A stretch of DNA of 64,000 bases from DATARH01 sp050246595 (lineage in GTDB: Bacteria; Pseudomonadota; Alphaproteobacteria; ATCC43930; CGMCC-115725): NCBI GenBank assembly GCA_050246595.1, contig JBFWVT010000005.1, positions 1 to 64,000 on the forward strand, given 5' to 3'. A model generated the notes under the pieces. That model was not told the origin of the DNA, searched no databases, and was given only the letters and a program-made list of their open reading frames with translations. A program made the translations under genes and the position numbers. Every line of letters begins with the position of its first letter. Positions within the stretch are counted from its first letter, which is position 1. Positions 8,709 through 17,397 of this stretch are shown in pieces.

Positions 8709-10829
8709 ATGTCTGACGGCGCGCGCGAGCTGGTCCGCTTCGAAAAGGACGGCGAGATCGGGGTCATCACGGTCGATAATCCGCCGGTCAACGCGATGTC
8801 GCCCGGCGTGCCCGAAGGGATCGTCGCGGCGCTCGACAAGGGCAACGCCGATCCCGCGGTCAAGGCGATGGTGCTGATCGGCGCCGGCCGCAGCTTTATC
8901 GCCGGGGCCGATATCCGCCAGTTCGGCAAGGGGCCTTCGACCCCGCCGACCGGCCGCCGCCATTACAACGTCATGGACGACAGCGACAAACCGGTGGTCG
9001 CCGCGATCCACGGCTATGCGCTCGGCGGCGGTCTCGAAACCGCGCTCGCCTGCCATTACCGGGTCGCGGTGCCGAGCGCCAGGGTCGGGCTGCCCGAGGT
9101 ACAGATCGGCATCCTGCCCGGCGCCGGCGGTACGCAGCGCCTGCCGCGGCTGATCGGACCGAAAGCGGCGCTCGACCTGATCGTCACCGGCCGCCACGTG
9201 CCGGCCGAGGAGGCGCACCGGCTCGGCATCATCGACGAGCTGGCTCCCGAGGGGCGGCTCAAGGAAGCGGCGATTGCGTTCGCGCGCCGGGTGGCTGACA
9301 CAAAACCGCTGCCGCGCATCCGCGACCGCGACGAGCGTCTCGCCGAGGGCACGCCGGACGTCTTCGAGAGTATGAGAACATCGATCGCGCGTCGCGCCCG
9401 CAACCAGCGCGCGCCCTATGCCTGCATCGAGGCGGTCGAGGCCTCCTGCCGGATGCCGTTCGATGAGGGGAGCGCGTTCGAGCGCAGGCTGTTCGACGAG
9501 CTGGTCGCTTCCGAGGAGGCCAGAGCGCTGCGCTATGCGTTCTTCGCCGAGCGCGAGGTCACAAAGCTGCCGCACATCCCGGCCGGGACAACGCAGCGCC
9601 CGACGGAAAAACCCGGCGTGATCGGCGCCGGCACGATGGGCGGCGGGATCGCGATGAGCTTTGCCGATTACGGGTTCGATGTGCGGATCACCGACGCGAC
9701 CAAGGAGGCGCTCGATCGCGGCATGGCCCGCATCCGCGCCAATTACGAAACCAGCGTCAAGCGCGGCAGCCTCGCCGCCGATGAAATGGAGCGCCGGCTC
9801 GCCCGTATCCGCCCGGTGCCGAGCATCGACGATCTCGCCGATTGCGATGTCATCATCGAGGCCGCGTTCGAGCAGATCCCGGTCAAGGAGGAAGTCTTCA
9901 AAAAGCTCGATCAGGTCATGCAGCCGGGCGCGATCCTGTTCTCGAACACCTCGGGGATCGACATCGACATCATGGCCAACGTGACGAACCGGCCGCAGGA
10001 TGTCGCCGGCACGCATTTCTTCGCCCCGGCCAACGTGATGAAATTGTTCGAGGTCGTCCAGGGCGGCAAGAGCGCGCCCGACGTGATCGCCACCGCGATG
10101 GCGCTGGGGAGAAAAATCGGCAAGGTCAGCGCGCTCGCCGGCAATACCGACGGCTTTGTCGCAAACCGCAGCCGCGCGCCGTTCGGCATGGAAATGAACA
10201 TCATGCTCGAAGAAGGCGCGTTGCCCGAGCAGGTGGACAAGGTCATGGTCGATTTCGGCTATCCGATCGGGCCGTTCGCGACCGCCGATCTGTCCGGTCT
10301 CGATATCGGCTACGACACGAGGAAGCGCCGCGCCCAGCATTATCCGAACTACCGCAAGCAGCCGATCGCCGACCGCATCGTCGAGGCCGGACGGCTCGGG
10401 CAGAAGACTGGCGCCGGCTGGTATCGCTACGAACCCGGCAACCGCGCGCCGATCCCCGACCCGGAAGTGGCGCGGATCATCCACGAGACCGCCGCCGAAC
10501 TCGGCGTCGAGCAGCGCCAGTTCACCGACGACGAGATCCTGAAGCGGATGCTGTTCGCCAGCGTCAACGAGGCGTGCAAAATCCTCGACGAGGGCAAGGC
10601 TTTGAGGGCCAGCGACATCGACGTGATGTGGCTGCACGGGTTCGGCTTCCCGCGCTATCGCGGCGGGCTGATGTACTGGGCCGACACGATCGGCGTGCGC
10701 GAGGTCTACAACCAGATCGCCGCCTGGCATCAGCGCTACGGCGATCGCTGGGCGCCGTCGCCGTTCCTGCGCCGTCTCGCCGAGGCCGGATCGCCGCTGC
10801 GCGAGGCGAAAGGGAACTGGCCGATGTAA
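8709..10829 (+). CDS. Fused enoyl-CoA hydratase / 3-hydroxyacyl-CoA dehydrogenase
   Basis: A beta-oxidation multifunctional enzyme of about 706 residues. The N-terminal crotonase domain has SFIAGADIRQFG as its oxyanion segment and GLPEVQIGILPGAGGTQRLP with the catalytic Glu region. The middle NAD-binding domain has GVIGAGTMGGGIA, then HFFAPANVMKLFEVV with the dehydrogenase His. Two C-terminal 3HCDH domains follow. It should hydrate enoyl-CoA and oxidise the hydroxyacyl-CoA product. Two ATGs lie six bases apart (8703 and 8709); the second has better spacing to GGAG at 8697-8700. It heads a + strand run of CoA genes. No fadA thiolase is adjacent. Confidence 0.92.
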   Translation: MSDGARELVRFEKDGEIGVITVDNPPVNAMSPGVPEGIVAALDKGNADPAVKAMVLIGAGRSFIAGADIRQFGKGPSTPPTGRRHYNVMDDSDKPVVAAIHGYALGGGLETALACHYRVAVPSARVGLPEVQIGILPGAGGTQRLPRLIGPKAALDLIVTGRHVPAEEAHRLGIIDELAPEGRLKEAAIAFARRVADTKPLPRIRDRDERLAEGTPDVFESMRTSIARRARNQRAPYACIEAVEASCRMPFDEGSAFERRLFDELVASEEARALRYAFFAEREVTKLPHIPAGTTQRPTEKPGVIGAGTMGGGIAMSFADYGFDVRITDATKEALDRGMARIRANYETSVKRGSLAADEMERRLARIRPVPSIDDLADCDVIIEAAFEQIPVKEEVFKKLDQVMQPGAILFSNTSGIDIDIMANVTNRPQDVAGTHFFAPANVMKLFEVVQGGKSAPDVIATAMALGRKIGKVSALAGNTDGFVANRSRAPFGMEMNIMLEEGALPEQVDKVMVDFGYPIGPFATADLSGLDIGYDTRKRRAQHYPNYRKQPIADRIVEAGRLGQKTGAGWYRYEPGNRAPIPDPEVARIIHETAAELGVEQRQFTDDEILKRMLFASVNEACKILDEGKALRASDIDVMWLHGFGFPRYRGGLMYWADTIGVREVYNQIAAWHQRYGDRWAPSPFLRRLAEAGSPLREAKGNWPM

Positions 10830-10950
10830 TCGGCGCCGCCCTTTGTTCTTGGGCAGCCCAGAGTTGTGACAGCAGAGCTTGAGCGCGGGCGGGGGCTGCG
10901 ATTGAATTGCCGGCAGGCGCCGCCCCGCCGGCAGCGCGGAGGACACAGAC

Positions 10951-11742
10951 ATGGACGAACAGAACCTCGTCGAATACGCGGTCGCGGATCGCATCGCGAC
11001 GATCACGCTCAATCGCCCGGACAAGCTGAACGCGGTCAGCGACGAGGTCGTCGTACAGCTTGCGAATGCCTTGCGTCGCTTCGATCTCGACGAGGCGGCC
11101 GAGGTCGCGATCCTGAACGGCAAGGGGCGCGCGTTTTCGAGCGGCGCCGATGTTCGCCAGCGCCAATTGCGCAGCCGCGAGGAGTTCGAAAAACTCGGCG
11201 GGCCGCAGGGCTGGGGCAGCAATTCGGCCGATCTGCTGACCCGCGCGACCAATTGGAAGCCGGTCATCGCAGCGGTGCACGGCTATGTGCTGGGTCTGGC
11301 GCTCGGCCTCACCCTCGAATGCGACCTGATCGTCGCCGCCGAGGGGACGCGCTTTCAGTTGACCGAAACCTCGCGCGGCCTCGGCGCGTCGCGCTACTGG
11401 GCGCTGTTCCAGTACCGCGCCGCTGGCGGGTTCGGCGACGAGATCGCGCTGACCGGTCGCTTCTTCACCGCCGAGGAAGGGTTCAAGGCCGGGCTGTTCA
11501 ACCGCTTGGCGCCCGAGGGCAAGCACCTCGACGTGGCGCGCGAGCTGGCGCTCGAGGTGGCGAAAAACCCGCCGCTCGCGGTGCGCACGACGGTGCGGAC
11601 CCGGCGCTGGTACATGCAGCGCCTGACCCGCGAGGCGCAGTTCATCGCCGAGCCGTTCAAGCTCTATCTGACCGAGGATTTCCACGAAGCGGCGCTCGCC
11701 TTCGCCGAAAAGCGCTCGCCGCGCCCATTCAAGGGACGCTGA
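10951..11742 (+). CDS. Enoyl-CoA hydratase/isomerase family protein
   Basis: A crotonase-fold protein of 263 residues. The oxyanion-hole segment GRAFSSGADVRQRQ and the second-half segment HGYVLGLALGLTLECDLIVAAEG are clear. The usual P-E-x-x-x-G-x-x-P-x-x-G-G region reads LTETSRGLGASRYWALFQ, so only the first Glu-like position is kept and the chemistry may not be simple hydration. The start is preceded by GGAGG about 11 bases away, and a 7-bp hairpin (10908-10933) sits just before it. It is the second gene of the CoA cluster. Confidence 0.85.
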   Translation: MDEQNLVEYAVADRIATITLNRPDKLNAVSDEVVVQLANALRRFDLDEAAEVAILNGKGRAFSSGADVRQRQLRSREEFEKLGGPQGWGSNSADLLTRATNWKPVIAAVHGYVLGLALGLTLECDLIVAAEGTRFQLTETSRGLGASRYWALFQYRAAGGFGDEIALTGRFFTAEEGFKAGLFNRLAPEGKHLDVARELALEVAKNPPLAVRTTVRTRRWYMQRLTREAQFIAEPFKLYLTEDFHEAALAFAEKRSPRPFKGR

Positions 11743-11769
11743 TGTACCCCCGCCCGTGCAAAGAATACC

Positions 11770-11902
11770 CCCTCTCCGCCCCTGGGGGCGGAGAGGGTCG
11801 GGGTGAGATGGGGGATTCCAGAGCGCCGGCCAGACCCACCTCACCCTCCCAGCGCTTCCGCGCTGGGCCCCTCCCTCTCCCCCCTGAAGGGCGGAGAGGG
11901 GA
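11770..11902. repeat. REP-like element of three hairpins
   Basis: A 13-bp perfect stem (11770-11782 with 11785-11797, two-base loop) is followed by an 8-bp stem (11848-11855 with 11860-11867) and then an imperfect copy of the first arm near 11871-11901. Flanking GGGTGAGATGGG and CCCACCTCACCC segments form an outer inverted pair. This is the widespread Gram-negative chromosomal repeat type with CCCTCTCC/GGAGAGGG arms. It lies between two co-directional genes and may attenuate or stabilise the transcript. Confidence 0.85.
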
Positions 11903-11926
11903 ACCCTCCGCCACGCGAGTGCTGTA

Positions 11927-13120
11927 ATGGAACGCGCCAACCTGCCGCTGGCCGGCGTCGTCGTGCTCGATTTCGGACAGGTCTATCAGGGTCCCTATGC
12001 GACGATGCTGATGGCCAAGGGCGGCGCCGATGTCATCAAGATCGAGCCGCCCCAGGGCGAGCCGCTGCGCCGCCGAGCGCCGCCGGGCAAGAGCACGACC
12101 TTCCCGATCGCGATGCTGAACGGCAACAAGCGCGCGATCACCCTCAACCTGAAACACGAGCGCGGCCGCGAGCTTTTGTTCCGCATGGTCAAGAAGGCCG
12201 ACATCCTGCTCGAAAATTTCGCCCCCGGCGTGATGGACCGGCTCGGCGTCGGCTACGACGCGCTGAGCCGGATCAACCCGCGCCTTGTCTATGCCTCGGG
12301 CACCGGGTTTGGCCTGTCCGGGCCGGACCGCGACACCTTGGCGATGGATCTGACGATCCAGGCGATGGGCGGGCTGATCAGCGTCACCGGGTTTCCGGAC
12401 GGGCCGCCGCTCAAATCCGGCCCGGCAGTCGTCGATTTCATCTCCGGCATCCACCTTTACGCCGCAACGATCACGGCGCTGTTCGAACGCGAGCGCACCG
12501 GGCGGGGCCGCAAGGTCGAGGTCGCGATGCAGGAGGCGGCTTACGCGACCCTGACCTCGCAACTCGAAGCCTATTGGCAAACCGGTAACGTGCCGCCGCG
12601 CACCGGCAATGCCAGCCACGGCCGGGTTCCGATCAATGTCTATCCGACCAGTGACGGCTATGTCGCGATGAACCTCGCCGTCGAGGAGCACTGGCACAGC
12701 CTGTTGAAGGCGATGGGTCGCGACGATCTGCGCGACGACCCGCGCTTCTCGTCGCCGGCGGCTCGCGTCAGGAACCGCGAGAAAACCGATGCGCTGATCG
12801 CCTCCTGGACGCAAACATTGGGAAAATTCGAGGTGTTCGCGATTGCAAGGCGGCACCGCATCCCGCTGGCCCCGGTGCGTGATGTCGGCGAGGTCATGCA
12901 CGACCCGCACATGCATGAGCGCGGTTTTCTGGAGGACATCGAGCACGATGAGATTGGCCCGCTGACCGTGCCGAACTCGCCGCTGCGCTTCCACGATGCC
13001 GACCCGGTACATGCGATTCCCAGCCCGAAACTCGGCCAGCACAACGACGAGATCTACGGCGGCTGGGTCGGTCTTTCGGCGGCGGAGATCGCCGGGTTGC
13101 GCGAAAGCGGCGTCATTTAG
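11927..13120 (+). CDS. CaiB/BaiF family (type III) CoA-transferase
   Basis: A protein of 397 residues. The N-terminus (VVLDFGQVYQGPYATMLMA) and GADVIKIEPPQGEPLR are hallmarks of family III CoA-transferases. Asp141 in AMDLTIQAMGG is the probable catalytic aspartate that forms the mixed anhydride. It moves CoA between an acyl-CoA donor and a free acid in the cytoplasm; the pair of acids is unknown. The neighbouring crotonase genes suggest it activates a carboxylic acid for beta-oxidation-like breakdown. Confidence 0.9.
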   Translation: MERANLPLAGVVVLDFGQVYQGPYATMLMAKGGADVIKIEPPQGEPLRRRAPPGKSTTFPIAMLNGNKRAITLNLKHERGRELLFRMVKKADILLENFAPGVMDRLGVGYDALSRINPRLVYASGTGFGLSGPDRDTLAMDLTIQAMGGLISVTGFPDGPPLKSGPAVVDFISGIHLYAATITALFERERTGRGRKVEVAMQEAAYATLTSQLEAYWQTGNVPPRTGNASHGRVPINVYPTSDGYVAMNLAVEEHWHSLLKAMGRDDLRDDPRFSSPAARVRNREKTDALIASWTQTLGKFEVFAIARRHRIPLAPVRDVGEVMHDPHMHERGFLEDIEHDEIGPLTVPNSPLRFHDADPVHAIPSPKLGQHNDEIYGGWVGLSAAEIAGLRESGVI

Positions 13121-13132
13121 GGAGGATCGAAG

Positions 13133-13921
13133 ATGCCCCTGCTTTACGAAAAACGCGGCTATGTCGCCGTTCTGACCCTGTCGCGACCGCAGGCGCGCAA
13201 TGCCTGGGGCGAGGATTACAACGACGCGCTCAAGGAAATGCTGCCGCGCCTTGAGGACGATCCCGAGATCCGGTGCGTCATCCTGACCGGCGACGAGGCG
13301 GGCGGGGCGTTCAGCGCCGGGGCCGATCTGAAAAATCCGAAGACGCATACCAGCAATTCGATCGCCGACGCGATCGAGGCGCTGCCGAAGCGGCGGCGGC
13401 ATCAGGCAATGAACCTGCTGGCGGATTTCGCGAAACCGCTGGTCGCCGCGGTCAATGGCTACGCGGTCGGGATCGGCTGCATCGTCACCTATTGCTGCGA
13501 TCTGATCGTCGCATCGGAAAAGGCCGAGTGGCGCCTGCCGCAGGTCGGTCTCGGCATATTGCCGGCGCAGGGCGGCACGGTGCGGCTGGCGCGCTGGATC
13601 GGCCGGGGGCAGGCGATGAAGGTCGCGATGGGGTTCCCGCTCAAGGCCGACGAGGCCTACCGCATCGGCCTTGCGCAATGGATCGTGCCGCATGGCGAGC
13701 TGATACCGAAAGCGGTCGAAGTCGCCGAGCATGTTGCCGGATTGCCGCCGCTGGCGGCCCGGCTCGCCAAGGAATCGGTCGCGTTCGGGATGGATTCGTC
13801 GCTGCGCGAGGCGGCCAACGCCGATCTCTACCGCTTTATGACGCTCGAACTGACCGAGGACAAAAAGGAGGCGCACCAGGCCTGGCGCGAGCGCCGCAAG
13901 CCGGCGATCAAGGGCCGGTAA
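13133..13921 (+). CDS. Enoyl-CoA hydratase/isomerase family protein
   Basis: A crotonase protein of 262 residues with GGAFSAGADLKNPK (oxyanion segment) and VNGYAVGIGCIVTYCCDLIVASE, then RLPQVGLGILPAQGGTVRLARWIG, where the first catalytic Glu position is Gln and the second is Gln or Thr. Hydratase activity is therefore doubtful; isomerase or hydrolase chemistry is possible. The start has GGAGG ten bases upstream, 12 bases after the CoA-transferase stop, so the two are co-transcribed. The 3' end overlaps the opposing permease gene by 14 bases. Confidence 0.85.
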   Translation: MPLLYEKRGYVAVLTLSRPQARNAWGEDYNDALKEMLPRLEDDPEIRCVILTGDEAGGAFSAGADLKNPKTHTSNSIADAIEALPKRRRHQAMNLLADFAKPLVAAVNGYAVGIGCIVTYCCDLIVASEKAEWRLPQVGLGILPAQGGTVRLARWIGRGQAMKVAMGFPLKADEAYRIGLAQWIVPHGELIPKAVEVAEHVAGLPPLAARLAKESVAFGMDSSLREAANADLYRFMTLELTEDKKEAHQAWRERRKPAIKGR

Positions 13922-15827
13922 GCGCCGCCAATCCGGTTCCGTTCGGTGGGTTCTCGTCGGTGCCGTTCGGTCCCTGGGTCAGCGCCGCCTCGATCTCGGT
14001 CAGCGCCTCCGAGAGGCTGGTGACGACCCGGTCGGCGGCGGTGGCGGACGGTGCGTCGGCGACCGAGAAACCGGAATCGTCGCGATGGTCCCAATAGCCG
14101 ATCACGATCCTGGCCCGCCGCGCCCGTCGGCGCAGCCGCCGAACGAGATAGCGCAGCTGTATCGCCGAACCGCCGCCGAGGAGCGACAGGCAGATGACCG
14201 AGACGCCGCGCACCGGCAGCTCGTCAACGGCAAAGCTGGACAGCGCATCGGGCGCGTAGACGGCGGCGTGGTATCCGCGCTGCCGCAATAAATGCTCCAG
14301 CAACCATGCGGCAGCGAGATCAAGCTCGTTACGCCCCGCAATCACCGCGATCGGGGCCTCTTCATCGCTGCTCGTATCCCGGCCGAACGCTCCGCCCGGT
14401 CCGGCCGCCCGCCGCTCGCCGGGTCCATCCTCGGCAAGGTTGTCAAGCAACGAGGCGAACCCTTCGGCGATGACGCTGCGCTGATGCGGGGTCAATACGC
14501 CGCGATCGGTGTCGGCCTGCGCCATCGCCAGCGCCGGGACCGCAACCGAATCGAAAAACGCCTCGATTGATTTCTCGCGCGCGAATTCCTCGGCCTGCTC
14601 GGTCGCCTCCTCGGGGTTGCGGGCCAGCAGCCGCTGATAGAGGCTTTCCTGCGGCGACAGGACGGGGCGGTTGCCGAGAAGAATGTCGAGAAACTGCAAG
14701 GGGCGGATATAGCGCCCGAGCACGACCAGACATACCGTAATCGGGGTCGCCAGCAGCAGCCCGATGATGCCCCACAGCCAGGTCCAGAACAGCGCCGCCA
14801 CGATGACAGCGACCGCGGAGAGCCCGGTGGTGCGGCTGTACACCACCGTTTCGACGACGTTCGCGACGATCAGCTCGATCACCGCGAAAAGCAGAACGGT
14901 CCATAACAGCAGCCCCCACCCGGGATCGACCGCGATCGCCAGCGTGATCGGAAAGATCGCGGTCAGCGGGCCGCCGATATAGGGAATAAACCGGAACAGC
15001 ACCCCGAGCATGCCCCAGAGCGGCGCGTTCGGGATGCCGATCACAGCCAGTCCGATCCCGAACGGGATGCCAAAACACAGCCCGGCTCCGAGCTGCATCA
15101 GCAAATAGCGGCTGATCCGCTCGGTGGCTTCGTTCATCGCGGCTGTCGTGCGGTGCAGATCGCGGGCGCCGGCGAGCCGGAGCATCCGGTCCCGCAAATC
15201 CTCGCGCTGCAGCAGGATCAGCACAACGAGAAACATGACCAGCCCGGCACGCACGATCGGGAACAGCAGAGGCCCGACGACCGCTTGCATGATGTCGAGC
15301 GGCCCGGGGGCGCGCGGGCTGATTACGACCGGTACCGGCGGAGCGGCCTCTCCGGGCGTTCCGATCGCTCCCGGTGCGCCGTAGCCGGCCGGATTGGAAA
15401 GCTGGCCGAGCAGGTCCTGGAATACCTGGTTGGCTCGCTCCAGCATGCCGGCCCCGACCGCGCCGCCGCCGAGAGAGCGGATTTTCACCGCGATGTTTTC
15501 TTCATATCGCGGCAGGTTTCCGATCAACCCGATGGCCTGTTCGGTGATCGCCGCCAGGACTCCCAGTATCAGGATGGAGGCGACCAGCACGCTCAGCAGG
15601 ACGGCGGCGAGCCGGCCGATCCAATGGCCGAGCCAGCGCACCACCGGGGCCAGCATCAGGCTGAGCAGCACTGCCAGCGCCAGAGGTTCGAGCACCGGCC
15701 GCCCGAAATAAAGACCGGCGATCACGACAGCCGCAACCACGAGCGGCTGCACGGTTCCGCGCGAGCCGCGCTCCAGCCCGACGGTGTTGTCGCCGACTGG
15801 CCGCCGATCGAGGTTTTCCTCAGCCAT
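13908..15827 (-). CDS. AI-2E/PerM-family permease with an extra C-terminal alpha/beta domain
   Basis: The start at 15827 (MAEENLDRR) has AGGGAGG four bases upstream; in-frame ATGs at 15908 and 15893 would add up to 27 residues. The first 350 or so residues form the polytopic PerM/AI-2E transporter core, with helix pairs near the N-terminus and a run of four or more helices ending in LLLATPITVCLVVLGRYIRP. About 270 residues follow in the cytoplasm: a charged helical linker, then APIAVIAGRNELDLAAAWLLEHLLR, an alpha/beta domain resembling the cobalamin-binding fold but without its Asp-x-His-x-x-Gly ligand motif. The substrate is unknown. Divergent from egtB. Confidence 0.8.
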   Translation of the reverse strand: MAEENLDRRPVGDNTVGLERGSRGTVQPLVVAAVVIAGLYFGRPVLEPLALAVLLSLMLAPVVRWLGHWIGRLAAVLLSVLVASILILGVLAAITEQAIGLIGNLPRYEENIAVKIRSLGGGAVGAGMLERANQVFQDLLGQLSNPAGYGAPGAIGTPGEAAPPVPVVISPRAPGPLDIMQAVVGPLLFPIVRAGLVMFLVVLILLQREDLRDRMLRLAGARDLHRTTAAMNEATERISRYLLMQLGAGLCFGIPFGIGLAVIGIPNAPLWGMLGVLFRFIPYIGGPLTAIFPITLAIAVDPGWGLLLWTVLLFAVIELIVANVVETVVYSRTTGLSAVAVIVAALFWTWLWGIIGLLLATPITVCLVVLGRYIRPLQFLDILLGNRPVLSPQESLYQRLLARNPEEATEQAEEFAREKSIEAFFDSVAVPALAMAQADTDRGVLTPHQRSVIAEGFASLLDNLAEDGPGERRAAGPGGAFGRDTSSDEEAPIAVIAGRNELDLAAAWLLEHLLRQRGYHAAVYAPDALSSFAVDELPVRGVSVICLSLLGGGSAIQLRYLVRRLRRRARRARIVIGYWDHRDDSGFSVADAPSATAADRVVTSLSEALTEIEAALTQGPNGTDENPPNGTGLAALTGP

Positions 15828-16093
15828 CCCGCCTCCCTCAGCAGGAACAGGCGGGCTGGTGAGTCCTCCGCTGCCGGGCTTTCCGTCGGACATTTTTCGA
15901 TCCCGCATGCCGCTGCCGTTTCAAAGGTCGGCGGGTGATGTCATACGATCGATTCGGATCGTCCGAAACGCGAAGGTTTACACGACCGCCTCAACCGGCC
16001 TATGTGGTCTCCCACCGCGGCGCGCGTTGTCGGGCGAACAAAGCGGGCAAGAGGACGTTTAACCTGCGTTGATCCTCTAACGGGGGGAACCCA

Positions 16094-17395
16094 GTGTTCG
16101 ACACAGCCATTGAGCGATCGGCGCACGCCGATCAGCGGCAAGCTTGGCGGGGGCGGTTCGAGGCAATCCGCCGCGACAGCGAAATGCTCGCCGCCAATTT
16201 GTCGCCGGAAGACCAGGCGATCCAGTCGATGCCCGATGTCAGCCCGACCAAGTGGCATTTGGCGCATACCAGCTGGTTTTTCGAAACCTTCGTCCTCGGA
16301 CCGCTCGATCCGGGCTACCGCGTCTTCGACCCGGCCTTCGCCTATCTCTTCAATTCGTATTACGAGGCGGTCGGACCGCGCCACCCCCGTCCGGAACGCG
16401 GCTTCCTGTCACGCCCAACCGTCGATGCGATCGGCGCCTATCGCGACCACGTCACGGCGGCGGTGTTACGATTTGCCGACGAGGCCGGCGATCCGGTGTG
16501 GCGCGAGGCGATGCCGCTCATCGAGCTTGGGCTCAACCACGAGCAACAGCATCAGGAATTGATGCTGATGGATATCAAGCACGTGTTTTCGGTCAACCCG
16601 CTGCTCCCGGCCTACCAGGCGCCGCATCCCTGTCCGGTTCGATCGGGCGGTACGGCGCCGGGCTGGATCGAGTATGCCGGCGGGCTGCGCCAAATCGGCC
16701 ATGACGGGAGCGGGTTCGCCTTCGACAACGAGGGTCCGCGTCACAAGGTCTGGCTGGAGCCTTATCGTCTCGCCTCGCATCCGGTCACCTGCGCCGAATA
16801 TCTCGACTTTATCGCCGATGGCGGTTATCGCCGGTCGGAATTCTGGTTGTCGGACGGCTGGGCCTGCGTGCAAACGCACGATTGGCAGGCGCCGCTCTAC
16901 TGGCGCGCTGAGGACGGCGAGTGGCGCATCTTTACGCTGGCGGGCGAGCGCCGCGTTGATCCCGCCGAGCCGGTCTGCCATGTCAGCTTTTACGAGGCCG
17001 ACGCCTTTGCCCGCTGGACCGGAAGGCGCCTGCCGACCGAGGCGGAATGGGAGAATGCCGCCGCCGACATGAACGTAAAGCCGATCGGCAATCTGGCCGA
17101 CAGTCTGCACTATCACCCCTGCCCGGACACCGGAGCGGAGCGCGCGCCGCAATTGCGGCAGATGATCGGCGATGTCTGGGAATGGACCGCCAGCCCCTAT
17201 GTCGCCTATCCGCGGTTCCGCGCCGCCGCCGGCGCGATCGGCGAATACAACGGCAAGTTCATGTCGAACCAGATGGTGTTGCGCGGCGGCGCGGCGGTGA
17301 CCCCGGCCGACCATATGCGCATCACCTATCGCAATTTCTTTGCGCCTGCTTCGCGCTGGGCCTTTTCGGGGTTGCGTCTTGCGGAGGATATCTAG
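16094..17395 (+). CDS. egtB: Ergothioneine sulfoxide synthase EgtB
   Basis: A protein of 433 residues with a GTG start preceded by a G-rich site. The N-terminal DinB-like domain holds the iron-binding histidines: KWHLAH (His55 or His58) and NHEQQHQE (His149 and His153). A C-terminal formylglycine-enzyme-type domain (about 185-433) ends in WAFSGLRLAED. It couples hercynine to a thiol donor (gamma-glutamylcysteine or cysteine) using O2. egtD begins two bases after its stop, a classic two-gene ergothioneine operon. No egtA, egtC or egtE is present in the window. Confidence 0.93.
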   Translation: MFDTAIERSAHADQRQAWRGRFEAIRRDSEMLAANLSPEDQAIQSMPDVSPTKWHLAHTSWFFETFVLGPLDPGYRVFDPAFAYLFNSYYEAVGPRHPRPERGFLSRPTVDAIGAYRDHVTAAVLRFADEAGDPVWREAMPLIELGLNHEQQHQELMLMDIKHVFSVNPLLPAYQAPHPCPVRSGGTAPGWIEYAGGLRQIGHDGSGFAFDNEGPRHKVWLEPYRLASHPVTCAEYLDFIADGGYRRSEFWLSDGWACVQTHDWQAPLYWRAEDGEWRIFTLAGERRVDPAEPVCHVSFYEADAFARWTGRRLPTEAEWENAAADMNVKPIGNLADSLHYHPCPDTGAERAPQLRQMIGDVWEWTASPYVAYPRFRAAAGAIGEYNGKFMSNQMVLRGGAAVTPADHMRITYRNFFAPASRWAFSGLRLAEDI

Positions 17396-17397
17396 GA

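Noticed and set aside
8610..11267. 885-codon open frame antisense to the fadB-like gene
   Set aside because: It follows from GC-rich third positions of the real gene; no domain, no ribosome-binding site and no conserved motif.
11770..11902. CRISPR-like array
   Set aside because: The repeats are palindromic arms of one hairpin element without regularly spaced unique spacers; no array or cas gene occurs anywhere in the window.
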